Source of the DNA: an uncultured Sulfitobacter sp.
GTDB taxonomy: Bacteria; Pseudomonadota; Alphaproteobacteria; Rhodobacterales; Rhodobacteraceae
Direction of reading: 5' to 3'
Assembly: GCA_938003685.1 (NCBI GenBank)
Contig: CALKXT010000030.1
Span: 1-64,000, forward strand
DNA length: 64,000 nucleotides
Shown here piece by piece: positions 37,716 to 47,039 of this stretch (position 1 is its first letter; each line of letters opens with the position of its first letter). The translations under genes were made by a program, and so were the position numbers. Under the pieces are notes generated by a model, which saw nothing but the letters and a program-made list of their open reading frames with translations, was not told the origin of the DNA and ran no database searches.

Positions 37716-38884
37716 TATTTACCCCCCAAAGGCTGTGCTTGTTCAACAATCCGCGCAAAGAATGACGCGCCTACAGGGGCGATGTCGTCGTTAAAGTTAT
37801 ATTCTGGATGGTGCAGACCCGCACTCGCGCCCTGCCCTAAGAACAGATAAGAACCGGGGCGTTTTTCCAACATATAACTGAAATCTTCTGCCCCCATTTC
37901 GCGCGTCTGATCTGCAATCACATGCGCATCCCCCGCAACATCTCGCGCAATATCTGCGGCAAACTCCGTCTTTGCATCATCGTTTATCGTTGCAGGAAAG
38001 CCCTCATCATATGTCAGTGTGGCCTCAACCCCGTAACTCGCTGCTTGGCCTGCCACGACCTCACCCATCCGTCGCTTTACCATGGCTTTGACGTCTTTTT
38101 CGAAGGTCCGCACTGTACCATTGAGATAGGCGGTATCGGGAATCACATTATCGGCAGAGCCCGTGTGGATTTGCGTCACCGACACAACCAAATCTTGCGT
38201 TGCCATGTGATTGCGACTGACGATGGTTTGGATCGCTTGCGCCATACCACATGCCGCCATAACCGGGTCGCGGGTTTCATGCGGCATTGCACCGTGCCCA
38301 CCTTTGCCCTGAATATGAATGTGAAATGTATCCACAGAGGCCATGATCGGGCCCGGTGTGGTGGAAAAACTGCCCTGTTCCAAATTTGGTAGATTGTGCA
38401 ACGCATAGACCTCTTTGATGTCAAAGCGTTCCATCATGCCCTCTTGAACCATGACCTCTGCACCGCCGCCCGTTTCCTCAGCTGGTTGAAAAATCAGCGC
38501 GACGCGGCCCGCAAAATTGCGTGTCTCAGCCAGGTATTTCGCCGCGCCCAACAGCATCGTCGTATGCCCGTCATGTCCACAAGCGTGCATCTTACCTTCA
38601 TGAGTGCTGGCATATTCCACGCCCGTCGCCTCAAGTATCGGCAATGCATCCATATCGGCGCGCAGGCCAATTGTGGGGCCATCGCCTTGTCCGTTGATGA
38701 TCGCCACCATGCCAGTAGTCGCCAAGCCCTCGTGCAGTTCATCAACGCCAAATTCGCGCAACCTCTCGGCGACAAAAGCCGCTGTCTTATGACATTCCAC
38801 ACCCAATTCCGGGATCGTATGCAGATGTTGACGCCATTCTTTCATTTCGGGCGCGAAAGCGGCAATGCGGTTCACAACGGGCAT
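37715..38884 (-). CDS. M20 family amidohydrolase (hippurate hydrolase-like)
   Basis: GLRADMDALPILEATGVEYASTHEGKMHACGHDGHTTMLLGAAKYL; TAATG junction with the next gene. Confidence 0.93.
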   Translation of the reverse strand: MPVVNRIAAFAPEMKEWRQHLHTIPELGVECHKTAAFVAERLREFGVDELHEGLATTGMVAIINGQGDGPTIGLRADMDALPILEATGVEYASTHEGKMHACGHDGHTTMLLGAAKYLAETRNFAGRVALIFQPAEETGGGAEVMVQEGMMERFDIKEVYALHNLPNLEQGSFSTTPGPIMASVDTFHIHIQGKGGHGAMPHETRDPVMAACGMAQAIQTIVSRNHMATQDLVVSVTQIHTGSADNVIPDTAYLNGTVRTFEKDVKAMVKRRMGEVVAGQAASYGVEATLTYDEGFPATINDDAKTEFAADIARDVAGDAHVIADQTREMGAEDFSYMLEKRPGSYLFLGQGASAGLHHPEYNFNDDIAPVGASFFARIVEQAQPLGGK

Positions 38885-38945
38885 GGGCTGGACTCCTGTC
38901 ATCATTCTTGTTGAGGTATCTGACACCAGACAGGACCCAGCCGCA

Positions 38946-39791
38946 ATGCCAGATACCGCCCAAAATGACGCCCTCATACATGACGCTGATGCGGGTATTG
39001 AACGCCTACTCGAAATCATGCGCCGCCTGCGCGACCCACAGAGTGGGTGTCCGTGGGACATTGAGCAGGATTTTCACAGCATCGCCCCTTACACGATTGA
39101 AGAAGCCTATGAGGTTGCTGACGCAATTGCCCGCAAGGATTGGCCCGAACTTGAGGGTGAATTGGGCGATTTGCTGCTGCAATCGGTCTATCATACCGCG
39201 ATGGGTGAAGAGGCTGGGCATTTTAGTTTTCAGTCTGTGGTCCGCAATATTTCCGATAAAATGGTCGCGCGCCACCCGCATGTCTTTGGCGATGAGAGCC
39301 GCGATAAATCCGCGGACCAACAGACCGCGGATTGGGAAGCGATCAAAGCGCAGGAACGTGCGGGCAAAGCCCAAGCCGGCGCATTAGACGGTGTTGCAAT
39401 TGGATTACCTGCTTTGCTGCGCGCACTGAAGCTGCAAAAACGTGCGGCAAGGGTTGGGTTTGATTGGCCCTCTACCACAGAAGTGATTGCCAAAATCACT
39501 GAGGAAGCAACAGAATTGGTAGAGGCACGCGACACCTTGACCCAAACCGAAGTCGAGGAAGAATTTGGCGATCTGATGTTTGTCATGGCCAATCTAGGCC
39601 GCCACCTTGGGCTTGACCCAGAGGCTGCCCTACGTGCGGCCAACGCCAAATTCACGCGGCGTTTTGAGGGCGTCGAGGCACGATTAGCAGAGATGGGCAA
39701 AACACCCACTGACAGTGATCTTGCAGAAATGGACAGGCTATGGGACGCGGTCAAAGCAGATGAGCGTGCGGCGAAAGCCTCCAACCCCTAG
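38946..39791 (+). CDS. mazG: Nucleoside triphosphate pyrophosphohydrolase
   Basis: IERLLEIMRRLRDPQSGCPWDIEQDFHSIAPYTIEEAYEVADAI...EELGDLLLQ-type motif twice. Confidence 0.95.
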   Translation: MPDTAQNDALIHDADAGIERLLEIMRRLRDPQSGCPWDIEQDFHSIAPYTIEEAYEVADAIARKDWPELEGELGDLLLQSVYHTAMGEEAGHFSFQSVVRNISDKMVARHPHVFGDESRDKSADQQTADWEAIKAQERAGKAQAGALDGVAIGLPALLRALKLQKRAARVGFDWPSTTEVIAKITEEATELVEARDTLTQTEVEEEFGDLMFVMANLGRHLGLDPEAALRAANAKFTRRFEGVEARLAEMGKTPTDSDLAEMDRLWDAVKADERAAKASNP

Positions 39792-39901
39792 CACTGGCAA
39801 GGCATCAATCCGCCGGATGCCTCAACACAAATGCGCCGCTCTCTTTTACTCCGTCATAACTTACCCTATTCCTTGAAAAGAAATACCAAAAGGACACAGC
39901 C

Positions 39902-40843
39902 ATGCCCCCCCGCAAGATCATTATCGACACAGACCCCGGCCAAGACGATGCAGTCGCGATCCTCTTGGCCTTGGCCTGCCCGGATGAGTTGGAAGTGTTG
40001 GGCCTGACGTGTGTTGCGGGCAACGTGCCGCTTGATCTGACATCCAAAAATGCGCGCATTGTGTGTGAGTTGGCGGGGCGGACTGACGTTAAGGTCTTTG
40101 CAGGGTGCGATCGTCCCTTGGGCCGTGAATTGGTGACTGCGGAACATGTGCACGGCAAAACTGGACTGGATGGCCCAAACTTGCCTGATCCGACTATGCC
40201 CCTTGCTGAAGGTCACGCGGTTGATTTTATAATCGAGCAACTGCGCGAATATGCCCCCGGCACCATCACTTTGTGCCCACTTGGCCCACTGACAAACATA
40301 GCAACCGCCTTACAAAAAGCACCAGACATTGCGCGTCGCGTCGCCAAAATCGTACTCATGGGCGGGGGCTATTTTGAAGGTGGTAACATCACACCAACGG
40401 CAGAGTTTAACATCTATGTCGATCCACAAGCCGCTGATATTGTGTTTAAATCAGGAATTCCTATTGTCGTCATGCCGCTGGATGTCACACACAAAGCGTT
40501 AGTGACCAAACCGCGTAATGATGCGTTTCGCGCGCTCAACACACCCGTTGGCATCGCTGTCGCGCAGATGACCGATTTCTTTGAACGCTTTGACAAAGAA
40601 AAATACGGCTCTGCCGGTGCGCCCCTTCATGATCCCTGCGTGACTGCCTATTTGCTCAAGCCTGAATTGTTCACAGGGCGCCACATCAACGTCGAGATTG
40701 AAGTCCAATCAGAACTGACCATGGGCATGACCGTCGCTGACTGGTGGGGCGTCACAGACAGGGAACCAAATGCGACCTTTATCGGTGACCTTGATGCGGA
40801 TGGTTTCTTTGATTTGCTCACCGAACGGCTTGGTCGTTTATGA
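39902..40843 (+). CDS. Nucleoside hydrolase
   Basis: KIIIDTDPGQDDAVAILLAL N-terminal Asp cluster. Confidence 0.95.
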   Translation: MPPRKIIIDTDPGQDDAVAILLALACPDELEVLGLTCVAGNVPLDLTSKNARIVCELAGRTDVKVFAGCDRPLGRELVTAEHVHGKTGLDGPNLPDPTMPLAEGHAVDFIIEQLREYAPGTITLCPLGPLTNIATALQKAPDIARRVAKIVLMGGGYFEGGNITPTAEFNIYVDPQAADIVFKSGIPIVVMPLDVTHKALVTKPRNDAFRALNTPVGIAVAQMTDFFERFDKEKYGSAGAPLHDPCVTAYLLKPELFTGRHINVEIEVQSELTMGMTVADWWGVTDREPNATFIGDLDADGFFDLLTERLGRL

Positions 40844-41289
40844 GCGCCGCCTTAACCCTTGGCGCACCAGATCATTTGGAAAAACTGGTCGCTCTGGTCA
40901 CTGCGTTTCACGCTGAAGCGGGTATTGAGATGTCAGACGAGGCCCGCCGCAACGGCGTTGCGCCCTTGCTTGATGGTATTCCACATGGCGCTGCTTATTT
41001 AATAGGCCCACCTCGTGCGCCGATCGGGTATATCGTGATCACTTTCGGATGGTCGGTGGAGTTTGGTGGGCTCGATGCCATCATCGATGAACTTTACATT
41101 CGCCCTGGCGTGCGTGGCCGTGGCATTGCGTCTGAGGCATTGATCGCCTTGCCACGCGCCCTCGCGGGTGGCGGTTTGCGCGCGATACATTTAGAAGTAG
41201 ATCGTACAAACGCGGCGGCAGTGAAACTTTACCGACGGGCCGGATTTAGAGAACGTGACCAATATATGTTCATGTCAAAGAGCCTCTGA
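40840..41289 (+). CDS. GNAT family N-acetyltransferase
   Basis: IDELYIRPGVRGRGIASEALIAL...LEVDRTNAAAVKLYRRAGFRERDQYMFMSK. Confidence 0.9.
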   Translation: MSAALTLGAPDHLEKLVALVTAFHAEAGIEMSDEARRNGVAPLLDGIPHGAAYLIGPPRAPIGYIVITFGWSVEFGGLDAIIDELYIRPGVRGRGIASEALIALPRALAGGGLRAIHLEVDRTNAAAVKLYRRAGFRERDQYMFMSKSL

Positions 41290-42699
41290 ATGCACATCCC
41301 ATTTGATAACAGCTATGCCGCCCTACCGGATGCATTTTATACCCGCCAAAATCCAACACCTGTAAAAGAGCCGCAGCTGATCGGTTTTAATGAAGATCTT
41401 GCACAGCTTTTGGGTATTGAGGTTGATGATTTGGAACAAGCCGCGCAAGTTTTTGCAGGCAACCTAGTTCCCGATAATGCTGCGCCTTTGGCGCAACTTT
41501 ATGCGGGCCACCAATTTGGCAATTACAATCCACAGCTTGGCGATGGGCGTGCGATCCTGCTGGGCGAAGTCATTGATACCAAAGGCACACGCCGCGACAT
41601 CCAGCTAAAGGGCTCTGGCCCCACGCCGTATTCCCGGATGGGTGATGGCCGCGCGTGGCTTGGCCCTGTGTTGCGCGAATATGTGGTCAGTGAGGCGATG
41701 CATGCGCTTGGTATTCCCACCACGCGCGCGCTGGCCGCTGTGACCACAGGAGAGCCAATTTTTCGCGAACAAGGCGCGCTACCAGGTGCGATTTTAACGC
41801 GCGTGGCACGCAGCCATTTACGTGTTGGCACCTTTCAGGTTTTTGCCCATCGCGGTGAGATAGAACACCTCAAGACCCTGACCCAATACGCCATTGACCG
41901 TCATTATCCCAATGCTGATGGCCCCATGGGCCTGTTGCGCGCGGTATGCGCAGCCCAAGCAGATTTGATCGCAGCATGGATGTCTGTGGGTTTTATCCAT
42001 GGCGTAATGAACACCGACAATTGCAGCATTGCGGGTGAAACCATCGATTACGGCCCTTGCGCCTTTATGGATGCGTTTCATTCTGGTCGCGTGTTTAGTT
42101 CAATAGACCAACAAGGCCGCTATGCCTTTGGCAATCAACCCAATATCGCGGTGTGGAACATGGCACAGCTGGCCACCAGCCTGTTGCAACAGATGGACGA
42201 AAAAGAAACCGCTGTTGAAGAGGCCACCGAAATTGTCCACGCCATGCCAACCCAGATTGAGGCCGCATGGCTGCGCCGTTTTGCACCAAAAGTCGGCATC
42301 TCTAACCCACAACCTGATGATGTAGAACTCATCGAAAATTTATTGAACCTTATGCAAGCGGATGGTGCCGATTTCACCAACACCTTCCGCGCATTGGCAA
42401 CATCTGATGTGCAGGACCAATTCACAGATCGCGCGGCAGTCAACGCTTGGGCGATGATCTGGAAACAGCGCATCGCGCATGAACCTGACCCGACCGCATG
42501 TATGAATACAGCAAACCCAGCGATCATCCCGCGCAATCACCGCATTGAACAGATAATTGACGCCGCGGTTGCAAATGACTTGGCCCCATTTGAGCGTCTG
42601 ACAAAAGCATTGTCACAACCGTTCAAAGAAACCGACGCAGAGCTGAACCGCCCCCCGACACAATCAGAAATCGTCCCGGCGACCTTTTGCGGCACCTGA
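41290..42699 (+). CDS. selO: SelO (YdiU) family pseudokinase-fold protein
   Basis: LYAGHQFGNYNPQLGDGRAILLGEVID...LKGSGPTPYSRMGDGRAWLGPVLREYVVSEAMHALGIPTTRAL; C-terminal TFCGT. Confidence 0.93.
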   Translation: MHIPFDNSYAALPDAFYTRQNPTPVKEPQLIGFNEDLAQLLGIEVDDLEQAAQVFAGNLVPDNAAPLAQLYAGHQFGNYNPQLGDGRAILLGEVIDTKGTRRDIQLKGSGPTPYSRMGDGRAWLGPVLREYVVSEAMHALGIPTTRALAAVTTGEPIFREQGALPGAILTRVARSHLRVGTFQVFAHRGEIEHLKTLTQYAIDRHYPNADGPMGLLRAVCAAQADLIAAWMSVGFIHGVMNTDNCSIAGETIDYGPCAFMDAFHSGRVFSSIDQQGRYAFGNQPNIAVWNMAQLATSLLQQMDEKETAVEEATEIVHAMPTQIEAAWLRRFAPKVGISNPQPDDVELIENLLNLMQADGADFTNTFRALATSDVQDQFTDRAAVNAWAMIWKQRIAHEPDPTACMNTANPAIIPRNHRIEQIIDAAVANDLAPFERLTKALSQPFKETDAELNRPPTQSEIVPATFCGT

Positions 42700-42743
42700 T
42701 TTCAAGAATCGTAAGACAATGTAAATGTTAAAACAATGTAGAT

Positions 42744-43634
42744 TCAGACCGTGCTTTTGGGTTTACGGTTGATCAGGTAAATCCCTGTTGCAACGAGTAC
42801 CAGCGCGCCCCAAACCGACAGCGCCACGTCCTCAGATAACAACAGCCAGCCTAAAATTACCGAAAACACCGGAGATAAAAAGCTAAACGACGCAACCGAA
42901 GACGCTGGATAGATTGTCATCAGCCAGAACCAAACCAAAAATCCAAGACTGGCGATGCCGATGATCTGAAACGCCAAGCCTGCCAAATGAATGGTCTGCA
43001 AATCCCGGATCAGCGGGCCAAACAATGGTGCTATCAGCAGTAATATCGGCGCAGAGACCGCAACTTGAAAAATCAATTGCTGCGCGGGTGGCACCTTGGC
43101 CAAGGGTGTGATCCGCACACACAGTACGATTCCTGCCCAGCAGAATGCCGACATCAGCGCCAACAAATCGCCTGTCCAACTCACCTGCCCGCCACTGCGA
43201 TCACTTAGCGCTACTGCAACGCCAGCCATCGCCAACACAAGCCCCACAATCTTCAGACCCGACAACCGTTCGCCCGGCAATACAAAATGCGCAATCAATG
43301 CCAACCAAACCGGCATCGAATAAAAAATAACTGAGGCACGGCTGACCGTTGTTATATCAAGCGCTGTAAAAAGACATGTGAATTCAAAGGCAAAGAGCAT
43401 TCCGGCAATAATACCTGCGCGCCACGCTTCACGCGGAACACTCAGGCTAATGCCACGCCAGCGCATCCAAATCAGCAGTACAACCACTGCCCCGGCAGAG
43501 CGTAATCCAGCCAAAAATACCGGATTAAAGCCGCCTGAGGTGACTTTGATCACCACCTGATTAAAGGCCAAATGCAAGGCAAAGGCGATCAAGGCCGTTG
43601 CGCCAAAAAGGTCCATATTTGCTTTGCGTTCCAT
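42744..43634 (-). CDS. EamA/DMT family transporter
   Basis: About ten TM helices; RASVIFYSMPVWLALIAHFVLPGERLS...SFLSPVFSVILGWLLLSEDV. Confidence 0.9.
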   Translation of the reverse strand: MERKANMDLFGATALIAFALHLAFNQVVIKVTSGGFNPVFLAGLRSAGAVVVLLIWMRWRGISLSVPREAWRAGIIAGMLFAFEFTCLFTALDITTVSRASVIFYSMPVWLALIAHFVLPGERLSGLKIVGLVLAMAGVAVALSDRSGGQVSWTGDLLALMSAFCWAGIVLCVRITPLAKVPPAQQLIFQVAVSAPILLLIAPLFGPLIRDLQTIHLAGLAFQIIGIASLGFLVWFWLMTIYPASSVASFSFLSPVFSVILGWLLLSEDVALSVWGALVLVATGIYLINRKPKSTV

Positions 43635-43773
43635 GCCGATAACAGCGGGCGAACTGGACCTGATGTCAATGTGCAAATCCTCGCCTTGAGCCACCAATCG
43701 CTATTTTCCCCTCATCACACCCACAAAACATGCCAAGATAGGCGTTAAGTGATTCACATGGGGGAACAACACG

Positions 43774-44643
43774 ATGAGTTTGATGAAAACACTGGCCAAA
43801 GTGGCAATCGGTGTCGCTGTCGCCAAAGGCGCAAGCGCGATGATGAAAAAAGGCAGCGGTGGCGGCACAAGCAGTGCAACCCAATCTGGGGGCCTTGGTG
43901 GTTTGCTGGGGGGCTTGATGAACCAAGCTGGGGGTCAATCTGGTGGATCACGCCCACACGGTGGCGCGCACAGTCCCAGCGGCGGCGGCCTTGAAGATAT
44001 GCTTGGTGGCCTTTTAGGCGGCGGCGGCAGTACAAAATCCGCAGGCGGCGGCATGCCCGGTGGTTTGGGCGGTTTGCTTGAACAGCTAGGTGGCGGGTCT
44101 TCTGGCAGTTCCGGCGGGCTTGGTGGTTTGCTCGGCGGGCTTGCAGGTGCAGCGGGTGCTGGCGGCCTACTGTCAGGCACTGATGAAACCCTACGCCGTC
44201 GCCCTGAACGCAATGATCGCAGTTTTGGTGAGGTGTTGAATTCGCAATTTGACGCCACGCCCGAGCCTGAGATTGAACCGTCCCAAGATCAAGAAGCAGC
44301 GGCAGGTTTGATGTTGGCGGCCATGATCCAAGCGGCCAAATCTGACGGTAACTTTGATGAGGCCGAACGCGACAAATTGTTGAGTAAATTGGGTGATGTC
44401 GATGCAGAAGAAGCCGCATTTGTGAATGCACAACTCAAGGCGCCCGTTGATATCGACGGATTGGTCAATCAGACACCAAATGGCTTGGGTCCACAGATTT
44501 ATGCGATGTCTTTGCTGGGGATTGATCTGGATACGCAGGACGAGGCACAATACCTGCATAAACTTGCAAAAGCCTATGGCATGAAGCCTGCCGATGTGAA
44601 CGATATTCATACTCAGATGGGTGTGCCATCGCTCTATACCTAA
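43774..44643 (+). CDS. DUF533/TerB-like protein with Gly-rich N-terminal half
   Basis: MSLMKTLAKVAIGVAVAKGAS...Gly-rich linker...AAMIQAAKSDGNFDEAERDKLLSKLGDVDAEEAAFVNAQL. Confidence 0.85.
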   Translation: MSLMKTLAKVAIGVAVAKGASAMMKKGSGGGTSSATQSGGLGGLLGGLMNQAGGQSGGSRPHGGAHSPSGGGLEDMLGGLLGGGGSTKSAGGGMPGGLGGLLEQLGGGSSGSSGGLGGLLGGLAGAAGAGGLLSGTDETLRRRPERNDRSFGEVLNSQFDATPEPEIEPSQDQEAAAGLMLAAMIQAAKSDGNFDEAERDKLLSKLGDVDAEEAAFVNAQLKAPVDIDGLVNQTPNGLGPQIYAMSLLGIDLDTQDEAQYLHKLAKAYGMKPADVNDIHTQMGVPSLYT

Positions 44644-44663
44644 GTGCGACAAACATATGAAAG

Positions 44664-44699
44664 CGGCGGCGATCCAGATTGGAGCGCCGCCGTTTTTTA
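44664..44699 (+). terminator. Terminator of the DUF533 gene
   Basis: CGGCGGC...GCCGCCG followed by TTTTTT. Confidence 0.8.
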
Positions 44700-44939
44700 T
44701 TCTACTGGTGCTGCACGATGCAGCCGAAAGATAATCCAGATCAGGAAGATCGCCAGCGCCAGCGGTGGCATCCAGATCATCGCCAATTCACCTTTGAACC
44801 AATCCGCAGCCGTCACAGTGCGACAGGCCGCCCCCGTTGGGTTCATGCAAACACTGGATAACAGTGCCGCAAAAATCGGCGGCACCGAGACCAGCAAAGC
44901 CACCGCAACATAGAGCACACCCAAAGCAAATTTGCGCAT
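44697..44939 (-). CDS. Small membrane protein
   Basis: MRKFALGVLYVAVALLVSVPPIFAALLSSVCMNPTG...LAMIWMPPLALAIFLIWIIFRLHRAAPVE, two TMs. Confidence 0.65.
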   Translation of the reverse strand: MRKFALGVLYVAVALLVSVPPIFAALLSSVCMNPTGAACRTVTAADWFKGELAMIWMPPLALAIFLIWIIFRLHRAAPVE

Positions 44940-44942
44940 GGA

Positions 44943-46274
44943 TTATGCTGCCTGTTGTCCGCCGGGTTTACCGCCGCCGCCACTGCGCCGACGGTTACGA
45001 CCGCCACCGCCCGGTTTGCCAGCACCGCCGCCGCCGCCACCACCTTGTGGACGACCGCCGCCGCCACCGCCGCCACCGGGGCGACCGCCCCGTCCACGGC
45101 CACGACCGCCTTTGGGCTTGTCAGGGATTTCCATCGGCTCCCATGCACGACCAGAGGCCACGGGAATAGAAATGCCCATGGTTTTCTGGATCGCTTTCAA
45201 TTCGCCCATCTCATCCGGTGCGCAGAATGCAATCGCGGCACCGTCTTTGCCCGCACGTGCAGTACGGCCAATGCGGTGGACATAATTGTCCGGCACATTT
45301 GGCAGATCGTAGTTATAGACGTGTTTCACATCGGGAATGTCCAAACCACGTGCGGCCACATCTGTCGCAACAAGCACGGTGATCTGTCCGGATTTGAACC
45401 CCGCAATCGCACGGTCGCGCTGACCTTGGCTTTTGTTGCCGTGGATCGATGCCGCGTCAAAGCCCGCCTTCACCAGCGTCTTCATCAGCTTTTCAGAACC
45501 ATGTTTCGTACGTCCAAACACCAGCGCACGTTCGCCTTTGTGCTTGGCCAGTAATTCCTTAAGCAATTCGGTCTTTTCCGCCTTAGCAATAAAATGCACC
45601 TCTTGCGTGACCTTGTCCGCCGCCTTGCCCGGAGGCGAAACTTCGATGCGGATCGGGCTTTGCAGATAGGTATTGGCTATCTCGCTCATCAGCTTTGGCA
45701 TCGTGGCCGAGAACAACATCGTCTGGCGGTTCTTTGGGATCACGGATGCAATCTTGCGCAGATCATGGATGAAACCCATGTCCAGCATCTGGTCTGCTTC
45801 ATCGAGGACCAAAAACGATGCCTCATCCAAGCGCACAGCGCGGCGGTCCATCAGGTCGAGCAAACGACCCGGCGTGGCAACCAACAGGTCCACACCGCCG
45901 CCCAGTTTCTTGATCTGCGTGTTGATCGACTGACCACCCACAACCATTGCAACCTGCAATCCCGACCCCTTGGCGTAATCACGCAAGTTCACTGAAATCT
46001 GTGTCGCCAGTTCACGTGTCGGTGCCAACACCAGACCGCGCACGCAACGCGCATTTGGGCGGCCTTCCATGGCCATCATCTGTGCGACCAACGGCACACC
46101 AAAGGCGGCTGTTTTACCAGTCCCCGTTTGTGCCAGACCCATCACATCACGGCCATTCATACCATGTGGAATCGCCTGTTTTTGGATCGGTGTTGGGTCT
46201 TTTAAACCCATTTCATGCAGACGGCGTACCAATTTCTTTGGCAGGTCCATCATGTCAAAATCGCTCATATTCAT
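44943..46274 (-). CDS. DEAD/DEAH-box RNA helicase, RhlE-like
   Basis: AQTGTGKTAAF, DEAD, SAT and HRIGRTARAG motifs; Arg/Gly-rich C-terminal tail. Confidence 0.95.
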   Translation of the reverse strand: MNMSDFDMMDLPKKLVRRLHEMGLKDPTPIQKQAIPHGMNGRDVMGLAQTGTGKTAAFGVPLVAQMMAMEGRPNARCVRGLVLAPTRELATQISVNLRDYAKGSGLQVAMVVGGQSINTQIKKLGGGVDLLVATPGRLLDLMDRRAVRLDEASFLVLDEADQMLDMGFIHDLRKIASVIPKNRQTMLFSATMPKLMSEIANTYLQSPIRIEVSPPGKAADKVTQEVHFIAKAEKTELLKELLAKHKGERALVFGRTKHGSEKLMKTLVKAGFDAASIHGNKSQGQRDRAIAGFKSGQITVLVATDVAARGLDIPDVKHVYNYDLPNVPDNYVHRIGRTARAGKDGAAIAFCAPDEMGELKAIQKTMGISIPVASGRAWEPMEIPDKPKGGRGRGRGGRPGGGGGGGGRPQGGGGGGGAGKPGGGGRNRRRSGGGGKPGGQQAA

Positions 46275-46619
46275 TCTTTCTTGGTGTCAGCCAAAGGCTG
46301 CACCTTATCGTTTCGCAGCATTCCTTTGCGAAATGCCACGCGGGTCACGCAAAACAGATCACAGGCAGCGGCCAAATGCCGGGTGCCTGTCTGATCGCGT
46401 TTTGGCCCCACGCGTGATTTTGGGAACATCGGCGCGCCTTAAAATCCGGTTCATCTGAACGCATGGTTCATAACCGGCACTGCTCACGCGGCAGAAGGCA
46501 TCGCTTGGACACCACATGGGCCTCGCGCCGGGATAAGTCAACCTTTGGTGCAAAAGCATGTGGCGCAGGTGGCGAATTGCCGCTAAACCAAGGTCCGATC
46601 ACAGCGAAGGCCTGCCCCC

Positions 46620-47039
46620 ATGTCAAAAACCATCATAAAACGCTGTGAGGCCATGGGCCTGCGCATGACGGGCCAACGTCGCATCATCGCGCAAGTGATA
46701 GAAGATTCTGATGATCACCCAGATGTTGAGGAGTTGTTCAAACGTGCCTCTGGCCTGGATGCGGCAATTTCAATTGCAACAGTGTACCGTACTGTCAAAC
46801 TATTCGAAGAAGCGGGTATTCTGGACAAGCTTGAGTTTGGTGATGGCCGTGCGCGCTATGAAGATGCGGAACGCGAACACCACGATCACCTTATTGATAT
46901 GAATTCAGGCGAAGTGATTGAATTTGTTGATGCAGAGATTGAAGCGCTGCAAGAACGGATTGCCCAAAAGCTGGGGTATGAACTGCGCGGGCATCGCTTG
47001 GAACTGTATGGTGTGCCCATCAAGAGCAAGAAAAATTGA
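46620..47039 (+). CDS. Fur family transcriptional regulator (Fur/Mur type)
   Basis: GLRMTGQRRIIAQVIEDSDDHPDVEELFKRA...ATVYRTVKLFEEAGILDKLEFGDGRARYEDAEREHHDHLI. Confidence 0.93.
   Translation: MSKTIIKRCEAMGLRMTGQRRIIAQVIEDSDDHPDVEELFKRASGLDAAISIATVYRTVKLFEEAGILDKLEFGDGRARYEDAEREHHDHLIDMNSGEVIEFVDAEIEALQERIAQKLGYELRGHRLELYGVPIKSKKN

Noticed and set aside
43754-44431. 225-aa minus-strand His/Arg-rich ORF and other overlapping frames
   Set aside because: Shadow of the Gly-rich DUF533 gene.
44932-45285. Plus-strand proline-rich ORFs (PPPPGLPAPPPPPPP...)
   Set aside because: Antisense to the Gly-rich tail of the RhlE-like helicase; composition is a mirror artefact.
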